Positions 15,803 through 24,896 of a DNA stretch of 64,000 nucleotides are shown here, in pieces (positions within the stretch are counted from its first letter, which is position 1; every line of letters begins with the position of its first letter). The notes beneath the pieces were generated by a model that did not search any database, was not told the origin of the DNA, and saw nothing but the letters and a program-made list of their open reading frames with translations. The DNA is from Amycolatopsis sp. DSM 110486 (GTDB lineage Bacteria; Actinomycetota; Actinomycetes; Mycobacteriales; Pseudonocardiaceae): contig NZ_CP080519.1 in assembly GCF_019468465.1 (NCBI RefSeq), positions 1,999,001 to 2,063,000 on the forward strand. Reading direction: 5' to 3'. The translations under genes were made by a program, and so were the position numbers.

Positions 15803-18604
15803 TCACGAATCCGCCGGACACCACCCATCCGACGTCCGCCCCGCCGCCATTCCGCAGAAGCCTTGCAACCCCCGCACCACCTCGCCGCCCTCGACGCGCA
15901 GGACCGAGACGGGCTTGGCTTCCGGGACGTGGCGGCCGATGTCGCCGCCGTAGTCGATGGTGCCGGTGACGCCTTCGATGTACTTGTTGGTCTGGCGGTC
16001 GTCGGGGCGGGAGGTGTGTATGGCGGTGATCTCGCGCCACACCGCGCCCGGCGTCACGGGGATGTCGGCGGACGTCTCGCGCAAATACGCCGTCGCCGTG
16101 ATCATCACCAGCGCGGCGTCGTAGGACAGGGCGGCGTGGCCGTCGAAGGAGCGGCCGCGTTCTGTTTGCTCGAACGGGAACAGCGTGCGGTCCAGCGTGG
16201 TGTAGAAGTCGCGCGCCAGGCCTTGCGGGTCGGTTGCCGGTTCGCTGGCGAAGGACAGGTAGTAGTACGGCAGCGCGCGGTTCTGCTCGCGCGCCACTTG
16301 GTCGGCGACGTACCGGGACACGTCGTCGTCGCCGAGGATCGTGGCGGTGCTGCCGCATTGGGCGGCGCCGGTGGCGAAGTCGCCGAAGTCCGGGACGCCG
16401 CGGCCGGCGAAGAGGACAAAACCGTTGTAGGAGCACGTGTCCCGGCCGGCCGCGGCGGCGTTGCCGACGAGGCGTTCACCGTAGCGGTCATGCGATGACG
16501 GCGCCTGCTGCCCGCCGTCCGGGGAGAAAGCCCGGGCCTCGACCGAAAATCCCTTGTCCTTGAACGACTTCATTACGTCGTCGCGCAGGTTGGTGCTGTA
16601 GGTGTCGGAGTCGTCGTCCGAGTAGTACACGCGCAACACTCGCGGGCCTGGACGGGTGGCAGCGAACGCCGCGGCCACCGCCGCCTCGCGACGGTTCTGC
16701 GGCGCCACCTGGAAGTACACCGGGTTCTGGTCGGCGAGCCCGTCGGCCGACAGCGTCGACGCCACCACGGGCAGCCCCGCGTCGCCGAGTGCGCGGATGG
16801 TCTGTTGCGTCGGCAGGCTGCTCATGTCCAGCCCCACCACGCCGACGATGCTGCGGTCCTGCTCGGCCATCCGGCTCAGCTGCCGCGCGACGGCCACGCC
16901 CTGCCGCATCCCGAGCCCGCCGTTGGCCACGAGCACGCGCACGATCGGCTCGGCCGTCGCCGTGGCGGTGAGCTGCCGAAGCTGCGCGACCGCGACGCCT
17001 TCCAGCGACTCGCGTTCCGCCGTGAGACCTTCGGGTGTGCCGTTGGGCGACGTCAGCGCTTCGAGGTCGACGAGCGTGATGTACGGCCGTTCCGGGTGCG
17101 CGGCGTGCAGCTCGGCCGCGCGCCGGTTCTGGTCCGTGATCACGGAAAGCACCTGCCGGATCGTGTCGTCGGCGGGCTGGTACACCGAGAACGAGCCGTC
17201 GGAGATCCCCACGCACTCGGTGCCCGTCCACGTGAGCCACTCGCTCGACGTGCCGCAGTGGCTGGTCCGGTAGTCCTGGTACCGCACGCCGACGAAACTC
17301 GCCACCAGCGCGACGATCACCAGTGGCACCCCCAGCCGCATCCACCGCGTCGCCCACCACGGCGGCCTCGACTGACGGCGCCGCAACACATACGTGTCCC
17401 CCAGCGACTGCAAGTGCTTGCGCGCCCTGCTCCGCTGCTCGGGCGTGCCCGGGTCGAGGCCGATCGGCAGGTACCACGCGGCGGCGTCGCGGGCGCGGCG
17501 GTCCCGCAACAGTTCGTGCTGCCACGAGCGGTACGCGTCGCCCGCGTCCGCAGCGGTCCACCGTGGACGGTCCTGGCTCGGCCGGTCCTCCGGCGGCGGC
17601 GCGTCGCTCGTGCTGACCACCAGCAACGGGTCGAACAGGCCCGTCTGGTTGCGCACGTCGTTGATGAGCTCCAGCAGCCGGTAGCCGCCGTTGGTGGTGG
17701 TGACGTGGTCGAGCAGCAGCACCGGGTACGTCATGCGCCGGCGCCGGAAGAACTGCAGCCGGTAGCCGCGGCGCAGGTCTTCGAGGAACGCGTTGACCAG
17801 CAGCCGCGCGACGAACTCCGGCGACTCCTGCTGCCACTCACCGTCGGTGAGGCGCACCGCGAAGCGCACAAAGCTGCCCGACATCTCCGGCGCGAGGTGC
17901 GGCTGGCGCAGGAACCAGCGGTACCGCCCGGAAAGCAGCGGCACGCGGCCCGTGACGGCGAGCCGGAACGTCGCCATCGTCAGCAACCGCAGCACCAGCA
18001 ACGGGTACTTCCACGCGTCGTTGGACGGCACCAGCTCCTTGCCGACGTTCTCGATCGCCGAGCGGAACCGCACCAGCAAGCCGTTGTCCTGCAGCTTCCG
18101 CAGCAACGTCCGCTCCGGCGGATCCGACGCGGGCAGCTTCTCGGCCATCAGCTGCACGACGAGCGTGAACAGCCCGAACCGCAACCCCGACCCCCGCGAA
18201 CGCGGGCTGCGCAGCAACTCGGTGCGCGCTTCCCACAGGATGTCGCGGATCGCGTGCACGCTCGCCGCGGTCGCGGCGCCTTCGGTGTCGTTACGCCGGT
18301 CAAGCGGGAGGTACGCGTACCGCACGCCGCCGCTGGGCCGCGCCGTGCTCAACCGCCGCTTGAACTCTTCGAGCACACCCTCGGCCGGACCCACCAGGCA
18401 GACCATCGGCAAACCCTTGCGGCCCGCGCGTTCCTGCTGGTAGCCAGGCTCCCACTCGACGTTCACCGAGTGCAACGACCGCGGCAGATCGCCCATCCGC
18501 GGCCGTTGATACAGCGCGCCGACGAGCTTCACCAGCTTGTCGGACCCCGCGAACGCGAGCGGGTCTTCACGCTCCTCGATGGGCGTCGTCGTGGTCTGGT
18601 CCAT
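15803..18604 (-). CDS. NTPase-like membrane protein fused to an extracytoplasmic type I periplasmic-binding domain
   Basis: A 933-residue protein with unusual architecture. Residues 1-420 are cytosolic and look like a degenerate P-loop/STAND NTPase: CLVGPAEG (69-76) occupies the Walker A place but lacks the GK(S/T), while YPVLLLDH (293-300) fits Walker B and is followed by a sensor-like LLVVSTSD (327-334). One TM helix lies at about 423-441 after a basic stretch. Residues about 460-915 resemble branched-chain amino-acid ABC substrate-binding proteins (VGVVGLDMSS, VYFQVAPQNRREA, YYYLSFA, DAALVM). No signal peptide or lipobox is present. No ABC permease genes adjoin it. A sensor that couples ligand binding outside to an NTPase-like module inside is a reasonable inference. 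ATG 18604 is the start. Confidence 0.75.
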   Translation of the reverse strand: MDQTTTTPIEEREDPLAFAGSDKLVKLVGALYQRPRMGDLPRSLHSVNVEWEPGYQQERAGRKGLPMVCLVGPAEGVLEEFKRRLSTARPSGGVRYAYLPLDRRNDTEGAATAASVHAIRDILWEARTELLRSPRSRGSGLRFGLFTLVVQLMAEKLPASDPPERTLLRKLQDNGLLVRFRSAIENVGKELVPSNDAWKYPLLVLRLLTMATFRLAVTGRVPLLSGRYRWFLRQPHLAPEMSGSFVRFAVRLTDGEWQQESPEFVARLLVNAFLEDLRRGYRLQFFRRRRMTYPVLLLDHVTTTNGGYRLLELINDVRNQTGLFDPLLVVSTSDAPPPEDRPSQDRPRWTAADAGDAYRSWQHELLRDRRARDAAAWYLPIGLDPGTPEQRSRARKHLQSLGDTYVLRRRQSRPPWWATRWMRLGVPLVIVALVASFVGVRYQDYRTSHCGTSSEWLTWTGTECVGISDGSFSVYQPADDTIRQVLSVITDQNRRAAELHAAHPERPYITLVDLEALTSPNGTPEGLTAERESLEGVAVAQLRQLTATATAEPIVRVLVANGGLGMRQGVAVARQLSRMAEQDRSIVGVVGLDMSSLPTQQTIRALGDAGLPVVASTLSADGLADQNPVYFQVAPQNRREAAVAAAFAATRPGPRVLRVYYSDDDSDTYSTNLRDDVMKSFKDKGFSVEARAFSPDGGQQAPSSHDRYGERLVGNAAAAGRDTCSYNGFVLFAGRGVPDFGDFATGAAQCGSTATILGDDDVSRYVADQVAREQNRALPYYYLSFASEPATDPQGLARDFYTTLDRTLFPFEQTERGRSFDGHAALSYDAALVMITATAYLRETSADIPVTPGAVWREITAIHTSRPDDRQTNKYIEGVTGTIDYGGDIGRHVPEAKPVSVLRVEGGEVVRGLQGFCGMAAGRTSDGWCPADS

Positions 18605-18670
18605 GAACCAGTTTCACATGCGACGAGCGGGAGGGCTCCCGGCATTTCTGCCGACACAGCAGCGAATGGC

Positions 18671-19432
18671 CTAGTCGGCGGGCCATTCGTAGGACAGCTC
18701 GTAGCGGTCCGCGGCCAGGACCATGTCGTTCATCTCGAGCGGCGTGCCGTCGGTGCCGTAGGCCACCCGGGTGACGGTGATGACGGGGACACCATCGGCG
18801 AGCTGCAACAACGATGCTTCATCGGGAGTCGGCATCCGAGCGCCGACGTGCTCGACGAACGAGCCGAGGGTGTGACCGGCTTCCTCCAGCCGCGCGTACG
18901 CACCACCGGAGCCGGTGTCGACTTCTTCGATCGCGGTGCCGCGCGTGAACTGCCGGGGCAGGCGCGACACCGCGAGTTGAACCACCAGCCCATCGGCACG
19001 CATCACCCGATCCCTCACGGTGATCTCGGTGCCTTCGTCGATCGCCAGGTGCGCTGCGGCGCGGGCATCAGCCTGTTCGAACCGGATCTTCACGGAGGAG
19101 GACGGAGTGAAGCCGCGCGCCGCTGCGTCGGCGAGGAAAGCACCGCGGTTGCGTTCACGCGCTTCGCGGGACAACCGGGAACGGCCGATGCGCTGGATGC
19201 TTGCCGGCGGCCGGACGAACACTCCGCGCCCATGCTCAGATGTCACCAAACCCTCGGAGCGCAACATGTTCACGGCTTCACGAACCGTCGGCCGCGACAC
19301 CCCGTAGGCATCGACCAGCTCACGTTCGCTGGGCAGCTGCTCGCCCGGCGCGTACTGGCCGGCCGTGATCTTCTCGCGCAGGTCTGCCGCTACCTGCCTG
19401 AACGCGGGTACGCCGCTTCTGCGATCCACCAT
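18671..19432 (-). CDS. GntR-family regulator, HutC subfamily with UTRA domain
   Basis: A 253-residue regulator. The N-terminal winged helix covers about 8-75, with the recognition part SERELVDAYGVSRPTVREAV and ends in TSEHGRGVFV. The C-terminal UTRA effector-binding domain covers about 95-245 (VRDRVMRADGLVVQLAVSRL, GVPVITVTRVAYGTDGTPLE). UTRA domains bind small molecules such as sugar phosphates, amino acids or urocanate. ATG 19432 is chosen; the frame is open further upstream without support. No RBS is obvious, so it may be leaderless. The divergent double-HTH gene and a DasR/NagR-like operator just upstream suggest the regulator controls itself and its neighbour. Confidence 0.85.
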   Translation of the reverse strand: MVDRRSGVPAFRQVAADLREKITAGQYAPGEQLPSERELVDAYGVSRPTVREAVNMLRSEGLVTSEHGRGVFVRPPASIQRIGRSRLSREARERNRGAFLADAAARGFTPSSSVKIRFEQADARAAAHLAIDEGTEITVRDRVMRADGLVVQLAVSRLPRQFTRGTAIEEVDTGSGGAYARLEEAGHTLGSFVEHVGARMPTPDEASLLQLADGVPVITVTRVAYGTDGTPLEMNDMVLAADRYELSYEWPAD

Positions 19433-19456
19433 GCCACTATTGTCGCACTCGTAAGC

Positions 19457-19468
19457 TTGTCTTGACCA
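19457..19468. promoter_or_regulatory. Putative GntR/UTRA operator
   Basis: TTGTCTTGACCA matches 10 of 12 positions of the TGGTCTAGACCA core bound by DasR/NagR-type UTRA regulators. It lies 25 bp upstream of the GntR start in the 99-bp gap to the divergent gene. ACAAGTCAAG, a related half-site arrangement, lies at about 19510-19520. Autoregulation is inferred. Confidence 0.45.
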
Positions 19469-19531
19469 GACGCCCACCTTGTGTCACCGTTAGTGGCCAG
19501 GACATCATAACAAGTCAAGGGCGGGCTGGTC

Positions 19532-20131
19532 ATGGATTCGTTGACGGAACAGATCGAGGTCGCACGGGCGCGGCTCGAGGAAGTCCGCTACTCCCGCGGC
19601 TGGACACTCTCGAACATCCAAGAGATGACCGGCCTCCCCAACCGCGTCACCGCCGCCCGCTGGTGGTTCCGCGCCCCGCACTCGAAAAGCGCCCAACGGT
19701 TCGCCGAGTACGCCCACGAACTTGGCTGCGCCATCCGCCTGCTCGTCATCGAGGACGACCCCGCCGAACGCCCCCTGCCCTGGCGAGAACGCATGCCGCA
19801 CACCGACTTCACGACCCCAGACCCCGATGCCGACGCGATGGCCGAACCCCAACGCCTGCAAGAGAAACTCCGCCGCGCCCGGATGGCCGCCGGTCGATCG
19901 CGCACCGACCTCGCCGAGGCCCTCGGCACCAGCCCCATCCACATCTGGTGCCTCGAGTACAGCCCGACCGTGCACGACTTGGCGCTGTGCGAATTCCTGA
20001 TGTACGCCCGTTTCCTCGGCTACACCATCCGGCTGGACCTGGTGCCCGAGCACGACTCCGTACCCGAAAGCGAGAGGGGCTCTTCCCCGGAAGAATCCGG
20101 GAAAGAGCCCCTCTCGGTCAGTGCGTACTAG
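19532..20131 (+). CDS. Protein with two XRE-like helix-turn-helix units
   Basis: A 199-residue protein made of two homologous halves. The first runs from about 5 to 72 (ARLEEVRYSRGWTLSNIQE to GCAIRLLVIED), the second from about 107 to 172 (LQEKLRRARMAAGRSRTDLA to GYTIRLDLVPE). Each has an XRE/Cro-like HTH followed by a strand pair ending in IRL, so the gene arose by internal duplication. The first HTH is more diverged. It is probably a DNA-binding repressor or a pseudo-dimer. It is divergent from the GntR gene and likely co-regulated with it. The last 20 codons overlap a strong terminator hairpin, so the C-terminal SERGSSPEESGKEP tail is probably non-essential. Confidence 0.75.
   Translation: MDSLTEQIEVARARLEEVRYSRGWTLSNIQEMTGLPNRVTAARWWFRAPHSKSAQRFAEYAHELGCAIRLLVIEDDPAERPLPWRERMPHTDFTTPDPDADAMAEPQRLQEKLRRARMAAGRSRTDLAEALGTSPIHIWCLEYSPTVHDLALCEFLMYARFLGYTIRLDLVPEHDSVPESERGSSPEESGKEPLSVSAY
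20072..20115. terminator. Nested hairpin terminator overlapping the end of the double-HTH gene
   Basis: GAGAGGGGCTCTT (20072-20084) pairs perfectly with AAGAGCCCCTCTC (20103-20115), 13 bp. Inside, CCCGG (20086-20090) pairs with CCGGG (20097-20101). It lies within the last codons of the plus-strand gene and 26 bp past the stop of the convergent fadJ, so it probably serves both. Confidence 0.75.
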
Positions 20132-20140
20132 CAGCCGGGT

Positions 20141-22312
20141 TTATTCGTAGATCTCGCCCTTGGCCGCCTTCGCCACCAGCGACTCCGGCGGCAGGAAGTG
20201 GTCGCCGTACCGGGCCGCCAGTTCGCGGGACCGGTCGACAAAGCCCTGCAACCCACCGGCGTACTGGTTGATGTACTGGATCACGCCACCGGTCCACGCG
20301 GGGAAGCCGATGCCGAAGATCGAGCCGATGTTGGCGTCGGCCACGGTGGTCAGCACGCCCTCGTCGAAGCACTTCACCGTTTCGAGAGCCTCGGCGAAGA
20401 GCATGCGCTCCTTGAGGTCTTCGAAGGGGACGTCGCCGGTGCCCGACTTGAACGCGTCGCGCAGGCCGGGCCAGAGGCCGGTGCGCTTGCCGTTCTCGTC
20501 GTACTCGTAGAAGCCGGCGCCGGTGCTGCGGCCCTTGCGGTCGTACTCGTCGAGCATGCGGTCGATCACGGCTTCCGACGCGTGCGGCGTCCAGGTGCCG
20601 CCCGCGGCCTCGACCGCGGCCTTCGTCTCGACGCGGATCTTGCGCGGCAGCGTGAGCGTGAGCTCGTCCATCAGCTGCAGCGGCGGCGCCGGGTAGCCGG
20701 CCTGCGAACCCGCCTGCTCGATCGACGCCGGCTCGACACCCTCGCCCAGCGCGGCGACGGCCTCGTTGATGAACGTGCCGATCACGCGCGAGGTGAAGAA
20801 GCCGCGGCTGTCGTTGACGACGATCGGGGTCTTCTTGATCTGCAGGGTGTAGTCGAAGACCTTCGCGAGCGTCGCGGGCGAAGTCTTCTCACCGCAGATG
20901 ATCTCGACCAGCGGCATCTTGTCCACCGGCGAGAAGAAGTGGATCCCGATGAAGTCCTCGGTCCGCTTCACGCCCTCGGCGAGGGTGGTGATCGGCAGGG
21001 TCGAGGTGTTGGAACCCAGCACGGCATCGGAGTTGACGATGCTCTCGATCTCGCCGAACACTTTGTGCTTGAGCTCGACACTCTCGAACACGGCCTCGAT
21101 CACGAAGTCGACGCCCTCGAAGTCAGCCGCGTCGCCGGTCGCCTTGATGCGGCCCAGCAGCTCGTCGGACTTCTCCTTCGTGGTCTTGCCACGGGAAAGA
21201 GCCTTCTCCTCGAGCTTGGCCGCGTAGCCCTTGCCCTTGTCGGCGGCTTCCTGCGAGACGTCCTTGAGCACGACGTCGATGCCGGCCTTCGCGGAGACGT
21301 ACGCGATTGCCGCGCCCATCATCCCGGCGCCGAGGACACCGACCTTGCGGGCGGTGTACTTCTCGAAACCATCGGGACGCGAGCCGCCCGAGTTGATCGA
21401 CTGCAGGTCGAAGAAGAACGCCTTCGTCATGTTCTTCGAGACCTGCCCGGTGGCCAGGCTGACGAAGTAGCGCGTCTCGACCTTGATCGCGGTGTCGAAG
21501 TCGACCTGCGCGCCCTCGATGGCCGCGGCCAGGATCGCGCGCGGCGCCGGCATCGGCGCGCCCTTGAGCTGCTTGCGCAGGTTCGCCGGGAACGCGGGCA
21601 GGTTCGCCGCGAAGCTCGGGTTCGACGGGGTGCCGCCCGGGATCTTGTAACCCTTGACGTCCCACGGCTGCACGCCGCCTTCGGGGTTGGCCTTGATCCA
21701 CGCCTTGGCGGCGGGCACCAGCTCCTCGACGGTGTCCACGACCTCGTGGACCAGGCCCAGCTCCAGCGCCTTGCGCGGCTTGTGGCGCGTGCCCTGCAGC
21801 AGCACGTTCAGCAGCGCGCTCTGGATGCCGAGCAGCCGCACCGTGCGCACGACGCCGCCACCGCCGGGCAGCAGGCCCAGTGTGACCTCGGGCAGGCCGA
21901 TCTGGCTGCCCTTCGCGTCGGCCGCGATGCGGTGGTGCGTGGCGAGCGCGATCTCGAGGCCACCGCCCAAAGCGGCACCGTTGATGGCCGCGACGACCGG
22001 CTTGCCGAGCTGCTCGATGCGGCGCATCTGCGTCTTCATCAGCGTGCTGGACTCGGTGAACGCGGCCGCGTGCTCCGGCTTGGCCTGGATCAGGTCGCGC
22101 AGGTCGCCACCGGCGAAGAACGTCTTCTTGGCCGACGTGATCACGACACCGGTGATGTCGTCCTTCTCCGCCTCCAGCCGGTCGACAGTTACGCCGAGCG
22201 ACTCGCGGAACGCGGAGTTCATGGTGTTGGCCGACTGGTTGGGGTCGTCCAGCGTCAGCGTGACGATGCCGTCCGCGTCCTTCTCCCAGCGGATGGTCTT
22301 GCTTTCAGCCAT
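20141..22312 (-). CDS. fadJ: Fatty acid oxidation complex alpha subunit (enoyl-CoA hydratase / 3-hydroxyacyl-CoA dehydrogenase)
   Basis: A 723-residue bifunctional beta-oxidation enzyme. The N-terminal crotonase domain (about 10-200) has the oxyanion-hole segment TFFAGGDLRDL and INGAALGGGLEIALATH. The 3-hydroxyacyl-CoA dehydrogenase NAD domain starts near 323 with VGVLGAGMMGAAIAYVSA and continues through FIGIHFFSPVDKMPLVEI, with catalytic His in the HFFSP segment and the C-terminal domain at VNDSRGFFTSRV. It hydrates trans-2-enoyl-CoA and oxidises the product to 3-ketoacyl-CoA. ATG 22312 lies 9 bp after the fadA stop, so fadA-fadJ form an operon. FadB-type naming is equally possible. Confidence 0.94.
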   Translation of the reverse strand: MAESKTIRWEKDADGIVTLTLDDPNQSANTMNSAFRESLGVTVDRLEAEKDDITGVVITSAKKTFFAGGDLRDLIQAKPEHAAAFTESSTLMKTQMRRIEQLGKPVVAAINGAALGGGLEIALATHHRIAADAKGSQIGLPEVTLGLLPGGGGVVRTVRLLGIQSALLNVLLQGTRHKPRKALELGLVHEVVDTVEELVPAAKAWIKANPEGGVQPWDVKGYKIPGGTPSNPSFAANLPAFPANLRKQLKGAPMPAPRAILAAAIEGAQVDFDTAIKVETRYFVSLATGQVSKNMTKAFFFDLQSINSGGSRPDGFEKYTARKVGVLGAGMMGAAIAYVSAKAGIDVVLKDVSQEAADKGKGYAAKLEEKALSRGKTTKEKSDELLGRIKATGDAADFEGVDFVIEAVFESVELKHKVFGEIESIVNSDAVLGSNTSTLPITTLAEGVKRTEDFIGIHFFSPVDKMPLVEIICGEKTSPATLAKVFDYTLQIKKTPIVVNDSRGFFTSRVIGTFINEAVAALGEGVEPASIEQAGSQAGYPAPPLQLMDELTLTLPRKIRVETKAAVEAAGGTWTPHASEAVIDRMLDEYDRKGRSTGAGFYEYDENGKRTGLWPGLRDAFKSGTGDVPFEDLKERMLFAEALETVKCFDEGVLTTVADANIGSIFGIGFPAWTGGVIQYINQYAGGLQGFVDRSRELAARYGDHFLPPESLVAKAAKGEIYE

Positions 22313-22321
22313 TGGAGGTCC

Positions 22322-23533
22322 TCACACCCGCTCGATGATGGTCGCGACGCCCATGCCGCCGCCGATGCACAGGGTCACCAGGGCGCGGCGCGCCTGGCGG
22401 CGTTCCAGCTCGTCGACCACGGTGCCGACCAGCATCGCGCCGGTGGCGCCGAGCGGGTGGCCCATGGCGATCGCGCCGCCGTTGACGTTGACCTTCTCCT
22501 CGGGCAGGTGCAGGTCCTTCATCCACTTGAGCACGACGGAGGCGAAGGCCTCGTTGAGCTCCCACAGGTCGATGTCGTCCGGGGTCAGGCCCGCGGTCTT
22601 GAGCACCTTCTGCGTGGCCGGCGTGGGGCCGGTGAGCATGATCGTCGGCTCCGAGCCGATGGCGGCGGTGGCGACGATGCGCGCCTTCGGCGTGAGGCCG
22701 AAGGTCTTGCCGACCTCTTCGCTGCCGACGAGCACGATGGCCGCGCCGTCGACGATGCCGGAGGAGTTGCCGCCCGTGTGGACGTGGTCGATCTTCTCGA
22801 CCTGGTGGTACTTCTGCAGCGCGACGGCGTCGAAGCCGCCCATGTCGCCGATCGCGGTGAACGCGGCCTTGAGCTTGCCCAGGCCCTCGACGGTCGAGCC
22901 GGGGCGACGGTGCTCGTCGTGGTCGAGGATCGTGACGCCGTTGATGTCCTTCACCGGCACCACGGACTTCGCGAAGTACCCGCCTGACCAGGCCGCCTCG
23001 GCCTTCTCCTGCGAGCGCACCGCGAACCGGTCGACGTCCTCGCGGCTGAAGCCCTCCATCGTCGCGATGAGGTCGGCGCCGATGCCCTGCGGCACGATGT
23101 ACTCGTCGTACGCCGTGGTCGGGTCCATGAACAGCGCGCCGCCGTCGGAACCCATCGGCACGCGCGACATGGACTCCACGCCGCCGGCGATGATCAGCTG
23201 GTCCCAGCCCGAGCGCACCTTCTGGGCCGCGATGTTGGTGGCCTCCAGGCCCGACGCGCAGAAGCGGTTGAGTTGCACGCCCGCGACCGTCTCCGGCAGG
23301 CCGGACACGAGGGCGGCGGTGCGCGCGATGTCGGCGCCCTGCTCACCCACCGGCGAGACCACGCCGAGCACGATGTCGTCGATCGCCTTCGGGTCGAGGT
23401 TCGGGTGGCGGACCTTGAGCTCTTCGATCAGCCCGACCACCAGGTCGAGCGGCTTGGTGCCGTGGAGGGCACCGCCCTTGTTCTTACCTCGAGGCGTGCG
23501 CATCGCCTCGTAGATGTAGGCCTCGCTACTCAC
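22322..23533 (-). CDS. fadA: Acetyl-CoA C-acyltransferase (3-ketoacyl-CoA thiolase)
   Basis: A 403-residue thiolase that cleaves 3-ketoacyl-CoA to acetyl-CoA and a shortened acyl-CoA. The acyl-accepting Cys92 lies in [13 protein letters not shown], the catalytic His in [14 protein letters not shown], and the second catalytic Cys in [11 protein letters not shown] at the C-terminus. GTG at 23533 is the start, supported by GGAGGAG seven bases upstream; the ORF extends further without coding support. It is the first gene of the operon with fadJ. The promoter region is shared with the divergent double-TetR gene and contains a TAATG-CC-CATTA dyad, suggesting direct repression by that protein. Confidence 0.95.
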   Translation of the reverse strand: MSSEAYIYEAMRTPRGKNKGGALHGTKPLDLVVGLIEELKVRHPNLDPKAIDDIVLGVVSPVGEQGADIARTAALVSGLPETVAGVQLNRFCASGLEATNIAAQKVRSGWDQLIIAGGVESMSRVPMGSDGGALFMDPTTAYDEYIVPQGIGADLIATMEGFSREDVDRFAVRSQEKAEAAWSGGYFAKSVVPVKDINGVTILDHDEHRRPGSTVEGLGKLKAAFTAIGDMGGFDAVALQKYHQVEKIDHVHTGGNSSGIVDGAAIVLVGSEEVGKTFGLTPKARIVATAAIGSEPTIMLTGPTPATQKVLKTAGLTPDDIDLWELNEAFASVVLKWMKDLHLPEEKVNVNGGAIAMGHPLGATGAMLVGTVVDELERRQARRALVTLCIGGGMGVATIIERV

Positions 23534-23609
23534 TGAACACTCCTCCGCGCAGCGGCGTGGTTGGACACTTCGGTGTATCTCACGGCCGAGCATACCGAGC
23601 CATGGGTGC

Positions 23610-23621
23610 TAATGCCCATTA
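23610..23621. promoter_or_regulatory. Operator candidate between fadA and the double-TetR gene
   Basis: TAATG-CC-CATTA is a perfect inverted repeat, itself embedded in a wider ATGGG-N8-CCCAT dyad starting at 23602. It sits in the 159-bp gap between divergent starts. A second 8-bp palindrome, TAGCGCTA, is at 23672-23679, close to the TetR start. TetR-type binding is inferred. Confidence 0.5.
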
Positions 23622-23692
23622 ACATAAGCCTGGCGAACCCGATGGTGTCAATGGGTTGCCGGTGTTCCGATTAGCGCTATCGTCGGTTCACC

Positions 23693-24856
23693 ATGAGTAC
23701 TCCAGCCCGCGGGTCGCGCCCCCGCGACCGCAAGGCCCAGCTCGCCGCGGTCGCGGCCGGGCTGTTCCGCGCGCGCGGCTTCCACGGCGTCGGCATCAAC
23801 GACATCGCGGCCGCGGCGGGCGTCACGGGGCCGGCGCTGTACCGGCACTTCGCGGACAAGCAGGCGATCCTGGCGTACGTCGTGCTGGCCGGGATCGACG
23901 ACATGGAGGCGGTGACCGCTTCGGCGTTGTCGGGTGGGCCTGACCAGCTGGAAGTGCTGCTGACGGGGCTGGCCACGCAGGCTGTCGAACGGCGCGAGAT
24001 CGCTGCTTTGTGGCGCTGGGAAGGCCCTCATCTGCCACGCGACGAGCGGCGGGAGATCCGGCGGCGGTCTGGTGCGGTACTCGACGCGTGGACGAAGGCG
24101 CTGCTGGAAGTCCGCCCTTCGCTGACAACCGACGACGCCGAATTTCTCTGTTGGGGCGCGCTGTCGGTGTTCGGCAGCGTGGCTGTACACCACACGACGG
24201 TGGCCCGTCGCCGGTTCGTTCCGCTGCTCGTCGAGCTCGCGTTGGCTGTGCTCAACACCACACTGCCGTCGGCCGGTCTGGTGGAGCCCGTCCGCAACGG
24301 CCTCGGCACCCCGTCCCGCCGCGAACAGGTCCTGGCCGCCGCGACCACACTGTTCGCCGAACGCGGCTTCCACGCGGTGAGCATGGAGGACATCGGCGCA
24401 GCGGCCGGGATCGCCGGACCCAGCGTCTACCGGCATTTCCCCAGCAAAGCGGCCCTGATGGTCGCCATCGGACACCGGGCGGCGGACCGGCTCGCCCTGG
24501 CCGCCGAGCAGGCGATGCGCGCCCCCGACGAACGCACGGCACTGCGCCGGCTGGCGGCTTCGTACGTCCACACGCTCCTGCACACGCCTGAGCTACTGGT
24601 CTCCTTCACGGGCGACCGCGTCACCATGCCGGACCGCGACAAGGCCGATTTGCTGCGCGTGCAGCGGGACTACGTGGACTCCTGGGTGGCACTGCTGTCG
24701 ACGATCTCGCCCACCCTGCCGGCCCGCGAGGCGAAAATCCGGGTGCACGCGGCGCTGACGATCGCCAACGACCTCACGAGAACCCGGCGGGTGAGCGGGC
24801 GGCCGCGGTTCGAGGCGGAGTTGACGGCGTTGCTGCACGCGGTGCTGGAGTACTGA
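23693..24856 (+). CDS. Double TetR-family regulator (two fused TetR units)
   Basis: A 387-residue protein containing two complete TetR-like units. The first HTH lies at about 15-60 (VAAGLFRARGFHGVGINDIA, then GPALYRHFADKQA) and the second at about 205-255 (VLAAATTLFAERGFHAVSME, then GPSVYRHFPSKAA). Each is followed by a helical ligand-binding region. Typical TetR proteins are about 200 residues and dimerise; a covalent tandem could act as a pseudo-dimer or bind two operators. It is divergent from fadA-fadJ, so an acyl-CoA-responsive repressor of beta-oxidation is the likely role (inference). No strong RBS is seen before ATG 23693. Confidence 0.85.
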   Translation: MSTPARGSRPRDRKAQLAAVAAGLFRARGFHGVGINDIAAAAGVTGPALYRHFADKQAILAYVVLAGIDDMEAVTASALSGGPDQLEVLLTGLATQAVERREIAALWRWEGPHLPRDERREIRRRSGAVLDAWTKALLEVRPSLTTDDAEFLCWGALSVFGSVAVHHTTVARRRFVPLLVELALAVLNTTLPSAGLVEPVRNGLGTPSRREQVLAAATTLFAERGFHAVSMEDIGAAAGIAGPSVYRHFPSKAALMVAIGHRAADRLALAAEQAMRAPDERTALRRLAASYVHTLLHTPELLVSFTGDRVTMPDRDKADLLRVQRDYVDSWVALLSTISPTLPAREAKIRVHAALTIANDLTRTRRVSGRPRFEAELTALLHAVLEY

Positions 24857-24896
24857 AGAAGCTCTAGGCGAAATCGCTCCCCCTCACCGCATCGGC

